From contig NZ_JAGQAZ010000002.1 in the NCBI RefSeq assembly GCF_024345375.1, positions 496,001 to 560,000 on the forward strand: a DNA stretch of 64,000 nucleotides, given 5' to 3'. The notes under the pieces were generated by a model. It ran no database searches. It worked only from the letters and a program-made list of their open reading frames with translations, and was not told where the DNA came from. A program made the translations under genes and the position numbers. The stretch comes from Cyanobium sp. WAJ14-Wanaka (GTDB taxonomy: Bacteria > Cyanobacteriota > Cyanobacteriia > PCC-6307 > Cyanobiaceae). Positions 1 to 10,436 of this stretch are shown here, piece after piece (position 1 is the stretch's first letter; each line of letters begins with the position of its first letter).

Positions 1-2
1 CG

Positions 3-281
<279 letters not shown>

Positions 282-324
282 TTCGGGCCATCTGGCGAAC
301 TCAACGCCAAGCTCCCATAAGCTC

Positions 325-352
325 AAGCCCGGCCGCAGTGCCGGGCTTTTTT
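325..352 (+). terminator. Rho-independent terminator of psaC
   Basis: A perfect 9-bp stem, AAGCCCGGC (325-333) with GCCGGGCTT (340-348), closes a 6-nt loop and runs into an uninterrupted T tract to 352. It lies between the psaC stop and the glmS start, only 15 bp before the latter, so it separates the two transcripts or leaves glmS to read-through or a promoter inside this short gap. Confidence 0.9.
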
Positions 353-367
353 GTAGATATACCCCCT

Positions 368-2270
<1,903 letters not shown>

Positions 2271-2284
<14 letters not shown>

Positions 2285-3728
2285 GCACTGGGTCGGTGCG
2301 GCCGTAGCGATCCTCAAAGCGCACGATGTCGTCTTCGCCCAGGTAGGGGCCGCTCTGCACCTCGATCAGCTGCACGGGGATTTGGCCGGGGTTTGAAAGC
2401 CGGTGCTTGCAGCCCAGGGGGATGTAGGTGCTCTGGTTTTCACCCACCAGCTCCTGGGAGCCATCTTTTTCCACCACCGCCGTGCCCTTGACCACGATCC
2501 AGTGCTCCGCCCGGTGGTGGTGCATCTGTAGCGACAGGCTGGCACCCGGCTTTACCTCGATTTTTTTCACCTGCCAGCGCTCCCCTTCGGTGACGCCGTC
2601 GTAGTGGCCCCAGGGCCGGTAGATGCGGCGATGGGCCTTGCTTTCCGGTGCCCCGCTGCGCTCCAGCTGCCCGACGATCCCCTTGATCTCCTGGGCCCGA
2701 TCGCGGTGGGCGACCAGCACCACGTCGTCGGTTTCGACCACCACCAGATCCTCCACGCCCAGGCCTACTACCAGCCGGTGTTCGCTGCGCAGGTAGCAGT
2801 TGCGGCTGCCTTCGCTGATTACCCGGCCCCGCAGCACGTTGCCCTCGCCGTCCTGGTCGGCGGTTTCCCAGAGGGCACTCCAGCTGCCCACATCACTCCA
2901 GCCGGCGGCCAGGGGCAGCACGGCACCGAGTTGGGTCTGCTCCATCACGGCCACGTCGATGGCGATGTTGGGGCAGTTGGCGAAGGCTTCCCGCTCCAGC
3001 CTTAAAAATTCCAGGTCCGCCGAATCGTTGGCGATGGCGGCCCGACAGGCGCCCACCACCTCGGGTACCAGGCGTTCCAGCTCCGCCAGGATGGTGCTGG
3101 CCTTAAACAGGAACATGCCGCTGTTCCAGGTGAAGCGACCGCTGGCCAAAAACTGCTCGGCCGTGGCGCGGTCGGGTTTTTCCACGAACCGGGCAATCGG
3201 TATGGGGGCCTGGTCGCCTGAGCCGGTCGGGAGGGGTTCGGTCGCCTCGATGTAGCCATAGCCCGTTTCCGGGGCAGTCGGCACGATGCCAAAGGTCACC
3301 AGTTGGCCGTTTTCTGCGGCAGCCATGCCGGCGGCCACGGTGCGGCGGAATTGGGCGGCATCGCGGATCACGTGGTCTGCGGCCAGGATCAAAAGCAGTG
3401 GGTCCTCGCCCCAGGCCGTGGCCTGCAGTGCTGCCACCGCCACGGCCGGTGCGGTGTTACGACCAATCGGTTCGAGCAGGATCGCCGCCGGTTCCACGTC
3501 GATCTGGCGCATTTGCTCGGCCACGATGAAGCGGTGGTCTTCGTTGCAGATCAGCAGCGGCGGCGCCAGGCCCGCGAGGCCCTTAAGCCGCAGCTGGGTT
3601 TGCTGGAGCAGGGTTTCATCCCCGGCGCCAGCGAGGGGCCAATACTGCTTGGGATAGCTGGCCCTAGACAGGGGCCACAGCCGGGTGCCGGTGCCACCGC
3701 AGAGGATTACGGGTACCAGGGTGCTCAC
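2271..3728 (-). CDS. manC: Mannose-1-phosphate guanylyltransferase / mannose-6-phosphate isomerase (bifunctional)
   Basis: This bifunctional enzyme isomerises fructose-6-phosphate to mannose-6-phosphate and converts mannose-1-phosphate plus GTP to GDP-mannose. The 485-residue length is right for the fused family (ManC/XanB/AlgA). The nucleotidyltransferase signature CGGTGTRLWPLSR is at about residues 10-22. The C-terminal cupin with the type II phosphomannose isomerase motif (HHHRAEHWIVVKG) is at about residues 400-412. GDP-mannose is the substrate of Gmd and Fcl encoded at 15.4-18.4 kb, so this gene probably feeds that branch; no phosphomannomutase is seen in the window. The gene converges on glmS with a 14-bp coding overlap. 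Confidence 0.95.
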
Positions 3729-3773
3729 GGCGGCCGGTTGCTGGAGGCAGCACCATTCAAACGGTTCTTGGGC

Positions 3774-4313
3774 CTAGAGCTCCAGCAAGCCAGGCGGTGG
3801 AGTGATTGCCACCCAGCCGGCCTTGATCTCCACCTGGGGCACGATCGCCTCCACAAAGGGCACCAGGATCTTGCGCACGCCCAGGTCGATTTCCAGCAGA
3901 TCGTTGCCGGCGTGGATCAGGTCGCTGATGGTGCCAATCTTTTCGCCCTCGAGCCGCACCTCAAGCCCCACCAGATCGAGCAGGTGAAATTCCCCCTCGG
4001 CCAGCTGGGGGCGATCGTTGGCGGGCACCAGGAGCTGCTCCCCCACCAGGGCTTCAGCGGCTTCTCGGCTCTCCACCCCGGCCAATCGCACCACAAAAAG
4101 CTCCTTGCCCGGCAGCTGTCTGCCGCTGATTAGCTCGATGCTGCGCGGGGGATCCTGGCGGCGTTGCAACCAGCGTTGACCCGCCTCGGTGAAGCGCTGG
4201 GAAAAATCGCTCAGGGGCAAAATGCGCAGCTCACCCTTGAGCCCTTGGGCCGCCACCAGCTTGCCCACCACCATCAACTCTTCGTTCAAGTCGGCACTTT
4301 GACCGTTTTCCAT
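3774..4313 (-). CDS. rimM: Ribosome maturation factor RimM
   Basis: RimM binds ribosomal protein S19 and assists 30S head maturation. The 179-residue product shows the N-terminal RimM barrel ([17 protein letters not shown]) and a C-terminal PRC barrel ([11 protein letters not shown]...[15 protein letters not shown]). The ATG at 4313 is preferred to an upstream in-frame extension (to 4397), which has no family similarity and would run into ndhS on the other strand. It lies between rnc upstream and manC downstream on the same strand, and 52 bp from the divergent ndhS start, so the two may share a small bidirectional promoter region. Confidence 0.95.
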   Translation of the reverse strand: MENGQSADLNEELMVVGKLVAAQGLKGELRILPLSDFSQRFTEAGQRWLQRRQDPPRSIELISGRQLPGKELFVVRLAGVESREAAEALVGEQLLVPANDRPQLAEGEFHLLDLVGLEVRLEGEKIGTISDLIHAGNDLLEIDLGVRKILVPFVEAIVPQVEIKAGWVAITPPPGLLEL

Positions 4314-4365
4314 CGCCAGCCGGCCTTGGTTAAGTCGATAATGGCAACACGTCCCCTTGGCTTCC

Positions 4366-4545
4366 ATGGCCGCTCTGCCGATCCTTCCCGGTTCCACGGT
4401 GGTGGTGCGCGATGGCCGCTCGATTTACAACGGCTACAAGGGCTTTGTGCAGCGGATCAGCGGCAGCCGGGCCGCGGTGCTGTTTGAGGGTGGCAACTGG
4501 GACAAGCTGGTGACCCTGCCGCTCAAGACCCTCGAGCAGGCCTGA
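4366..4545 (+). CDS. ndhS: NAD(P)H-quinone oxidoreductase subunit S (NdhS)
   Basis: NdhS is the small SH3-like subunit of cyanobacterial NDH-1 that forms part of the ferredoxin docking site for cyclic electron flow. The product is 59 residues from the ATG at 4366 (an upstream TTG at 4357 is possible). It keeps the family core: ILPGSTVVV near the start, then GFVQRI, and the diagnostic [15 protein letters not shown]. The assignment rests on that motif and on length. Its last 23 bp overlap the 3' end of rnc on the opposite strand. Confidence 0.9.
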   Translation: MAALPILPGSTVVVRDGRSIYNGYKGFVQRISGSRAAVLFEGGNWDKLVTLPLKTLEQA

Positions 4546-5290
4546 GCCCAGGGCCGCCTTTGCGGATCGATGCGATGGCCACCCGGGCCGCGTCCTGTTC
4601 GGCGGCGCGCCTAGAGGGCCCGGATCCCTCGCCCCTTTGCTCGCCATTGATCGCCACCGTGCAGCGAAACCGTTTTGGATCGGCATGCACCTGGCTTTGT
4701 TCGCTGCAGCTGTAGCTGGGCAAACCTGCGGCCTGGGCCTGGCTCCATTCCTGTAGGGCCGATTTCCAGTTGTGTAGGTCGGGATCGGCCAGGAGCTCCC
4801 GGCTTGCTGCCTGCCAGTGGGGCGTGAGCCATTGGTGCACGGGTTGTAGCCCGCCACCGTCTCTGCCGCCCCAGGCCTCATAGAGGGCACCGATCAGGGC
4901 TTCTGCACACTCGGCCCGCACGGTGGCTTTACCCGCCAGGTCGCCGCTGGCCATCGGCCCCAGCTGCAGCACCGCATCAATGCCGCAGCGCTCCCCCAGC
5001 TCGGCCAGCCAGCGGTCACTGACCAGTTGGGCCCGTAGGGCTGAGCAGCGCCCCACGCTCAGCTCGCCATGCTGCTGCTGCAGAAAATCCGAGGCCGCCA
5101 GCCGCAGCACCGCATCGCCTAAAAATTCCAACCGCTCGTGGTTTTGGACCCTGCCGGTGGAGCTGTGGGTCAGGGCCTCCTCCACCGGCGCCAGGGCCTG
5201 ATCCGCAGCGCCGGGCCCGCCAGGGGCGAGGGGATCGACCCCAAGCGTCTGCAGAAAGGCAACCAGTTGCTGGCGGCGATCTGGGTTCAT
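4523..5290 (-). CDS. rnc: Ribonuclease III
   Basis: RNase III cleaves double-stranded RNA, processing rRNA precursors and structured mRNAs. The 255-residue product has the signature HERLEFLGDAVL at residues 51-62 and a C-terminal double-stranded RNA-binding domain from about residue 165 (WKSALQEWSQA ... RRAAEQDAA). In the second active-site motif the usual A-D-x-x-E-A reads A-E-C-A-E-A, so the catalytic Asp (E. coli D114) appears as Glu. The start codon lies about 8 nt after the end of the rnpB RNA on the same strand, leaving no room for a terminator or separate promoter, so rnc is probably expressed from the rnpB transcript. Confidence 0.95.
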   Translation of the reverse strand: MNPDRRQQLVAFLQTLGVDPLAPGGPGAADQALAPVEEALTHSSTGRVQNHERLEFLGDAVLRLAASDFLQQQHGELSVGRCSALRAQLVSDRWLAELGERCGIDAVLQLGPMASGDLAGKATVRAECAEALIGALYEAWGGRDGGGLQPVHQWLTPHWQAASRELLADPDLHNWKSALQEWSQAQAAGLPSYSCSEQSQVHADPKRFRCTVAINGEQRGEGSGPSRRAAEQDAARVAIASIRKGGPGLRPARGS

Positions 5291-5297
5291 TTAATGG

Positions 5298-5716
5298 GGT
5301 GAAAGCAGGACATAAGCCGGGTTCTGTTCACCTTGGTCCGTGGCAAAAGCCTTGCACCTTGGGGGTGATCATCTGTCTAGGACCACCGTTGCCGGTGGCC
5401 TCAAGCGGCGCACTTTTGTCGGGACTGGTTCCATGGCCAACCGTTGTCCCTGGGCCTTGCTCCTAGCCGGGGTTTACCTAGCCAGCACCTCTCGATGCTG
5501 CTGGTGCGCTCTTACCGCACCCTTGCACCCTTACCTGTGCCACGGGTAAACCCGGGCCATCGGCGGTGTGTTTCTGTGGCACTCTCCTCACGGTCACCCG
5601 CACTGGGCGTTACCCAGCAAGCCTGGCCATTGGGGAGCCCGGACTTTCCTCAATCAAGTGTGGCTGGGCCCAAGGGCCTGCCCACCTTGATCGCGACCAC
5701 CTCGCCTGCTTTCACA
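5298..5716 (-). ncRNA. rnpB: RNase P RNA, catalytic component (cyanobacterial type A)
   Basis: This is the ribozyme that removes 5' leaders from tRNA precursors. On the minus strand the terminal P1 helix is formed by GTGAAAGCAGG (5705-5715) with CCTGCTTTCAC (5299-5309), which fixes both ends. The conserved core is present: GAGGAAAGTCCGGGC (5637-5651), GTGCCACAGAAACA (5569-5582) and ACAGAACCCGGCTTA (5313-5327). The length of about 420 nt suits cyanobacteria. The 3' end nearly touches the rnc start codon, and the 5' end is 30 bp from the divergent tRNA-Arg. Exact termini are within a few bases. Confidence 0.96.
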
Positions 5717-5719
5717 TCC

Positions 5720-5725
5720 CATAAT
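5720..5725. promoter_or_regulatory. Candidate shared -10 element between rnpB and tRNA-Arg
   Basis: The 30-bp gap between the two divergent RNA genes is GC-rich apart from one AT patch. On the plus strand it reads CATAAT (5 of 6 matches to TATAAT), well placed for tRNA-Arg; the minus strand reads CATTAT one base along (5721-5726), well placed for rnpB. I see no convincing -35 on either side. Any -35 for one gene would have to lie inside the other gene. This is a weak, composition-based call. Confidence 0.3.
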
Positions 5726-5746
5726 GCCCCTGCGGGTTTTCCGCGG

Positions 5747-5820
<74 letters not shown>

Positions 5821-5916
5821 TAATCAGCTTGCTAGCAACTCGGTAGCCACCGCTACCGGTGGTGGCTTGGCCATTTCGGTCACCGCCGCTAGCGTAAGGA
5901 GAATCGTTTCACTGCG

Positions 5917-6261
5917 ATGACCCAGCTCCACGATCTGCGCCTGCGTTTGCTGGTGCAACAGGAAAGTGAGCGGATTGCCGATAGCCAGCCCGATGAGCTC
6001 GATCTCTCGGTGGTGCAGGCCCGTTGCCTCTGTTGGTTGGCGTTGCTGGCTGAGGCCCACGAAGAACAGGCCACCGATGCTGAAAAGCGCGGGGATGTGG
6101 AGCAGGCCATGGGTTGGTTTGCCGATTCGATGCGGTTGCGCGACGTGATCAACGTGGTCACCACTATCGAGATTCCGCTGCCCGCAGCCAGTGACTTGAC
6201 CGATGACCTAGGCGATGCCTACGGCGATAACTTCCTTGATGACGGACCCCTGGCCGCCTGA
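5917..6261 (+). CDS. Conserved hypothetical protein (acidic, helical)
   Basis: I do not recognise the function. The 114-residue product is acidic, predicted helical and without a signal peptide or membrane segment, ending in an Asp-rich tail (TDDLGDAYGDNFLDDG). An AAGGAG-like sequence lies around 5896, about 15 nt before the ATG, a rather long spacing. It resembles short housekeeping hypotheticals of picocyanobacteria, but that is an impression and not a domain hit. It is followed 36 bp downstream by a second hypothetical on the same strand, so the two may be co-transcribed. Confidence 0.7.
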   Translation: MTQLHDLRLRLLVQQESERIADSQPDELDLSVVQARCLCWLALLAEAHEEQATDAEKRGDVEQAMGWFADSMRLRDVINVVTTIEIPLPAASDLTDDLGDAYGDNFLDDGPLAA

Positions 6262-6297
6262 ATGCCATGATGGTCCTTCAAAGGTCTAGGGACTGCG

Positions 6298-6819
6298 GTG
6301 CCAGAAGAGCCCTGCCAATGCCCTGATTGCCAACGGTTTTATCGGGAACACGACCGATTGATCCGTGAAAATCCCACCCTGCGCCAGCAGCAGGAGCTCA
6401 ATTGGGCTGCCTTGCAATCTTTTCGCACCCTGGCGGGCCGGGTGATGGAAGAACTCCAGAAACGCGAAGAGCTCCAAAAGCAAGACGAGAAGCAGGAAGA
6501 GCTAAATAAAGATCAGGAGGGTGCGGCCAACCTGGCCCCGGCCCCGAGGGCGATCGCTGCAGAGAGCCATCAAGCCAGCTCTGAATCGGCTGAAGATGGG
6601 CCCGACCAGCTCCAGCAGGCCATGGCTGACCTGGAAAACATCAATGCCCACCTCTTTTCGATCGAGGCCCTGATGGAGCGCATCTTTGATGTGCGGGTGC
6701 CCGAGGAAGTGGAGCAGGCCTTCCGGGAGTTGGCCGGCGAACTGGCCCCCGATCCACTCAATGCGGACCGGCTGCGCTTGAACCGCCTGCTGCACCAAAC
6801 CCCGGACCTGCCGAACTAG
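6298..6819 (+). CDS. Hypothetical protein with N-terminal Cys motif and coiled coil
   Basis: The function is unknown. The 173-residue product starts at GTG 6298, since upstream in-frame ATGs are cut off by a TAG at 6287. A Cys cluster near the N-terminus (C-Q-C-P-D-C, residues 6-11) could bind a metal. Residues about 50-75 form a strongly charged Glu/Lys/Gln coiled coil, then an Ala/Ser-rich linker, then a second helical region (LENINAHLFSIEALMERIFDV). Its stop codon overlaps the stop of glgP by 4 bp on the other strand. Confidence 0.7.
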   Translation: MPEEPCQCPDCQRFYREHDRLIRENPTLRQQQELNWAALQSFRTLAGRVMEELQKREELQKQDEKQEELNKDQEGAANLAPAPRAIAAESHQASSESAEDGPDQLQQAMADLENINAHLFSIEALMERIFDVRVPEEVEQAFRELAGELAPDPLNADRLRLNRLLHQTPDLPN

Positions 6820-9332
6820 TCGAGTTCGGAGGTGATCGTGACCGGGTAGCTCTCGGCCTTCCAAATCCGCTTGGCGTAATCCTTGATCGAGCGATCGGAG
6901 GAGAAAAAGCCAGTGCGGGCGGTGTTCAACAGCGACATCCGGTTCCAGTGGGGCCGGTTGAGCCAGGCCTGGTCCACTTCCCCCTGGGCACGCAGGTAGT
7001 CGTTGAAATCGGTCAGCACAAAGAAGGGATCGCTGCCGGTGAGGTTTTGCAGCAGCTGCCGGAATAGGTCGCTGTCGCCATGGCTGAAGTGGCCCTGCTC
7101 GATCAACCGCAGGATCTCGGTCAGCTCGGGCATGCTGCCAATCAGCTCCCAGGGGCGGTAGCCGGCACTGCCCAGGGCGGCAATTTCCTCTGCGGTTTTG
7201 CCAAACAGGAAGAAGTTTTCAGCTCCCACCTGCTCACGAATTTCCACGTTGGCGCCATCGAGGGTGCCGATGGTGAGCGCCCCATTCATGGCAAATTTCA
7301 TGTTGCCGGTGCCGGAGGCCTCCTTGCCGGCGGTGGAGATCTGCTCCGAAAGATCGGAGGCGGGATAGACCCTTTCCCCCAGCTTGACGTTGTAATCCGC
7401 CAGGAAGATCACCTTCAGCCGACCCTCCATCTCGGGGTCGGCATTGATCGTTTCGGCGATGCCGTTGATCAGGCGAATAATCAGCTTGGCCATGGCGTAA
7501 CCCGGGGCGGCCTTGCCGCCAAAGATCACGGTGCGGGGGGCGGCATCTCCGGCGGTGCCGTTCTTGATGCGCAGGTAGTGGGCAATCACCTGCAGGGCAT
7601 TGAGGTGCTGGCGCTTGTATTCGTGGATCCGCTTTACCTGCACGTCGAAGAGCGAGGCCGGATCCACCAAAACTCCGTTGTGGCGATGGATGTAGTTGCT
7701 GAGATGGGTCTTCACCGCCAGCTTGGTGGCGCCCCAACGCTCCAGGAAGGCACTGTCTTCGCTGAAGCGCTCCAGGCCCTTGAGCTGGTCGAGGTCGTTG
7801 ACCCAGCCATCGCCGATGGCCTCATTGAGCAGAGCTGAGAGCTGGGGGTTGGCCAGGGCGATCCAGCGCCTGGGGGTGACCCCATTGGTCACATTGGTGA
7901 ATTTCTCCGGCCAGAGGGCCGCAAATTCGGGGAACAGCTCACTTTTGACCAGGTCGCTGTGCAGGGCGGCCACGCCGTTGACGTGGTGCGAGGCCACCGT
8001 GGCCAGATGGGCCATGCGCACGGCCTTGGTGCCGTCCTCATCAATGATCGAAACCTTGCGCAGGATCGCCTCATTGGCGGGGTACTTGAGCCGAACCTGT
8101 TGGAGGAAGCGGTTGTTGATCTCATAGATCAGCTCCAGGTGCCTCGGCAGCAGGGAGCCAAACAGGGGCAGGCCCCACTTCTCCAGGGCTTCCGGCAGCA
8201 GGGTGTGGTTGGTGTAAGCCAGGGAGCGGCTGGTGATGTCCCAGGCCGCATCCCACTCGAGGTGCTTGTCGTCGATCAGTAGCCGCATCAGCTCGGCCAC
8301 CGCAATCGAGGGGTGGGTGTCGTTCAGCTGGACCGCCCAGTGGTCGGGGAAGTCGGTGATTGGGATGCCCCGGGCATCGAGGTTGCGGATCATGTCCTGC
8401 AGGGAGCAGGAAACGAAGAAGTGCTGCTGCTTGAGGCGCAGGCGCCGGCCCTCATCGGTGCCATCGTTGGGATACAGCACCTTCGAGAGGGTTTCCGAAC
8501 CCACCTTCTCTTCGACGGCGCCGTAGTAGTCGCCGCTGTTGAAGGCGTAAAAGTCAAACGATTCGGTGGCATCGGCCCGCCACAGCCGCAGCCGGTCGCA
8601 GGTGTTGACCCGATAACCCAGGACGGGCACATCGTGGGGGATGCCAATCGCATGTTCTTCAGGGATCCAGCGCACCCGGTAGGCGCCCTGCTCGTCTTTG
8701 TAGCTTTCGGAACGGCCGCCAAAGCCCACAAAGCAGGCCTGGTCTGGGTGGGGGATTTCCCAGGGCCATCCACCCTTGAGCCATTTGTCGGTGATTTCAA
8801 CCTGCCAGCCGTCACGAATTAGCTGGTCGAAGATGCCGAATTCGTAGCGAATTCCGTAGCCGGTGGCAGGGATTTCCAGGGATGCCAGGGATTCGAGGAA
8901 GCAGGCCGCCAGCCGCCCGAGGCCCCCATTGCCCAGGCCCGGCTCCTCTTCTACGTCGAGGATGTCGTTGATGTCGTCGATGCCAAAACGGCGCAGGGCC
9001 TCTGCCGCCTCCTCTTGGATGCCCAGCATCAGCAGGTTGTTGCCCAGCTGGGGACCGATCAGGAATTCGGCCGATAGGTAGGCCACCACGCGGGTGGGAG
9101 TGGCGCTGAGCGCTTCGATACCCGCCAGGTAGCGGGTCATCAGCCGGTCGCGCACCGCGAAGCTGAGGGCCATGTAGAGGTCATGGCGGCTGGCGGTGGT
9201 TGCCAGTTTCCCGAGGGTGAAAAAAAGGTGTTCGGTCATGCCGTCGAACACGTCTTCCGCAGCGAGGCCGCTGCGGTCAGGGTCGGCGAAGCAGCCCGGG
9301 GTGGGCAGGCGCAGGTTGCGTGGTGTGGTCAT
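6816..9332 (-). CDS. glgP: Glycogen phosphorylase
   Basis: This PLP enzyme releases glucose-1-phosphate from glycogen, mobilising the carbohydrate stored in the light. The 838-residue length is normal. The pyridoxal-phosphate lysine motif (ASGTGNMKFAMNGAL) is near residue 680, and the N-terminal catalytic-domain motifs GNGGLGRLAACF and YGIRYEFGIF are intact. The ATG at 9332 gives MTTPRNLRLPTPG. It is transcribed away from the 229-bp non-coding gap at 9333-9561, where its promoter should lie. It converges on the 173-residue hypothetical with a 4-bp overlap. Confidence 0.97.
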   Translation of the reverse strand: MTTPRNLRLPTPGCFADPDRSGLAAEDVFDGMTEHLFFTLGKLATTASRHDLYMALSFAVRDRLMTRYLAGIEALSATPTRVVAYLSAEFLIGPQLGNNLLMLGIQEEAAEALRRFGIDDINDILDVEEEPGLGNGGLGRLAACFLESLASLEIPATGYGIRYEFGIFDQLIRDGWQVEITDKWLKGGWPWEIPHPDQACFVGFGGRSESYKDEQGAYRVRWIPEEHAIGIPHDVPVLGYRVNTCDRLRLWRADATESFDFYAFNSGDYYGAVEEKVGSETLSKVLYPNDGTDEGRRLRLKQQHFFVSCSLQDMIRNLDARGIPITDFPDHWAVQLNDTHPSIAVAELMRLLIDDKHLEWDAAWDITSRSLAYTNHTLLPEALEKWGLPLFGSLLPRHLELIYEINNRFLQQVRLKYPANEAILRKVSIIDEDGTKAVRMAHLATVASHHVNGVAALHSDLVKSELFPEFAALWPEKFTNVTNGVTPRRWIALANPQLSALLNEAIGDGWVNDLDQLKGLERFSEDSAFLERWGATKLAVKTHLSNYIHRHNGVLVDPASLFDVQVKRIHEYKRQHLNALQVIAHYLRIKNGTAGDAAPRTVIFGGKAAPGYAMAKLIIRLINGIAETINADPEMEGRLKVIFLADYNVKLGERVYPASDLSEQISTAGKEASGTGNMKFAMNGALTIGTLDGANVEIREQVGAENFFLFGKTAEEIAALGSAGYRPWELIGSMPELTEILRLIEQGHFSHGDSDLFRQLLQNLTGSDPFFVLTDFNDYLRAQGEVDQAWLNRPHWNRMSLLNTARTGFFSSDRSIKDYAKRIWKAESYPVTITSELD

Positions 9333-9498
9333 CAGGCTGCAAGCTCCCAGCGCCAGCGGTCGATTTGATTGTTCATCGCCGGCTCAGCTGGGAAGACATG
9401 GGTCAGGCGATGAATGTGCCACGGGTGGCCATGGAAATTGCGGATCAAAGGCCCTTTGGTGGTGAACAGCACATCAAAATTGCCTGGGGGCGATCCTG

Positions 9499-9546
9499 CT
9501 CAGACTGCTGCTTTCTCAGACTGCTGCTTTCTCAGGCTGGCGCTTT
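9499..9546. repeat. Three-copy 16-bp tandem repeat
   Basis: The unit CTCAGACTGCTGCTTT occurs exactly at 9499-9514 and 9515-9530, and a third copy at 9531-9546 matches at 13 of 16 positions. It ends 15 bp before the ATG of the methyltransferase-like gene, within the 229-bp intergenic gap upstream of glgP. It could affect translation of the downstream gene, bind a regulator, or be a replication-slippage product. The rest of the gap (9333-9498) shows no gene I can support. Confidence 0.8.
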
Positions 9547-9561
9547 CCGGCCAGCTCAGCG

Positions 9562-10116
9562 ATGCCGAACAAAAAGGATGGCTGCGCCCCTAACTGGCGC
9601 ACTGCCTGGGGCTTCACCTGGGCCGGCTGGTTCGACAACCGCCATGGCGAGTGGTGGCTGCTGGCCCAGTTGGGCCTAATCACGGCGCACCTGCTGCCCC
9701 CCTGGCCGGCCCCGGGAGCCTTTGGCTATGCCTGGCCCCTGCCGCTGGCCCTCGGCGGAGCTGTTCTCTTCTTGGTGGGCCTAACCCTGGCGGCCCAGGC
9801 ATTCTTGGGGCTCGGAGCCAGCCTTACGCCCCTGCCCGATCCGATCCCGGGCGCCCCTCTGGTGATCAGCGGTGCCTATGGCCGCTGCCGCCATCCCCTC
9901 TATCAAGCGGTGCTGTTGTGCTCGCTGGGGGTGGCCATGGCCCTGGGCAGCCTTTTGCATCTGGGCTTGTTGCTGGGTCTGGCGGCCGTGCTGGGTGGCA
10001 AGGCGCGCCGGGAGGAGCGGGCCCTGGCGGCGGTTCACCCCAGCTATCTGGATTACCGCCGCCGCACGCCGGCCATTATTCCCCACCTTCCCTGGCTCGA
10101 CTGGCGAGTGCTGTGA
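9562..10116 (+). CDS. Isoprenylcysteine carboxyl methyltransferase-like membrane protein
   Basis: The 184-residue product has about four hydrophobic segments and the C-terminal signature of the ICMT/PEMT membrane methyltransferase superfamily: GAYGRCRHPLY near residue 110, then RREERAL and a YLDYRRR stretch that typically follow the SAM-binding helix pair. Such bacterial proteins methylate lipid or small-molecule acceptors in the membrane; the substrate here cannot be read from sequence. NnrU-type proteins are a related alternative. The three-copy 16-bp repeat ends 15 bp upstream of the start. The last 41 bp overlap the convergent small membrane protein gene. Confidence 0.75.
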   Translation: MPNKKDGCAPNWRTAWGFTWAGWFDNRHGEWWLLAQLGLITAHLLPPWPAPGAFGYAWPLPLALGGAVLFLVGLTLAAQAFLGLGASLTPLPDPIPGAPLVISGAYGRCRHPLYQAVLLCSLGVAMALGSLLHLGLLLGLAAVLGGKARREERALAAVHPSYLDYRRRTPAIIPHLPWLDWRVL

Positions 10117-10423
10117 ACAACCCCCAGCCGGCGGCGATCAGGCCGAGGCTGCTGGCCCAGTCGGGGCCAAGGGCCCAGCTCAGGGCGAGGTCCGCCAGCA
10201 CCCCGATGGTGAGGGCTAGCAGCAGGCTGCTGATCACCAGCACCACCTGCTGGACCGCCTCCGGCAGGGAGCCTGCCGCTAGCACTTCCTCCAGGCGGGC
10301 AAGGGGGACGCTCAAGGGCAGATAGAGCGCCAGGGCCCAGAGGGCGATCCCCGGCAGGAAGGGGATCCAGTCCGGGCTGGTGAGGGGCAATGGTGCGCTG
10401 CGGATCTCCCTAGCATCAACCAC
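10076..10423 (-). CDS. Small conserved membrane protein of unknown function
   Basis: I do not recognise a family. The 115-residue product, from GTG 10423, has a short polar N-terminus and about three hydrophobic segments (FLPGIALWALALYLPL; VVLVISSLLLALTIGVLADLAL; SLGLIAAGWGLFTALAS), consistent with an inner-membrane protein. Its start lies against the divergent alpha/beta hydrolase, and its 3' end overlaps the convergent methyltransferase gene by 41 bp. Coding is supported by the coherent membrane pattern; the start is uncertain. Confidence 0.6.
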   Translation of the reverse strand: MVDAREIRSAPLPLTSPDWIPFLPGIALWALALYLPLSVPLARLEEVLAAGSLPEAVQQVVLVISSLLLALTIGVLADLALSWALGPDWASSLGLIAAGWGLFTALASRAREGGE

Positions 10424-10436
10424 CCTGGCGACCTGC

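Noticed and set aside
3303-4133. 276-residue plus-strand reading frame opposite manC and rimM
   Set aside because: Low-complexity, His/Gln-rich composition typical of antisense frames in GC-rich DNA; it spans two well-supported genes on the other strand.
9499-9546. Tandem repeat as a CRISPR remnant
   Set aside because: Units are directly adjacent with no spacers, and no cas gene is present.
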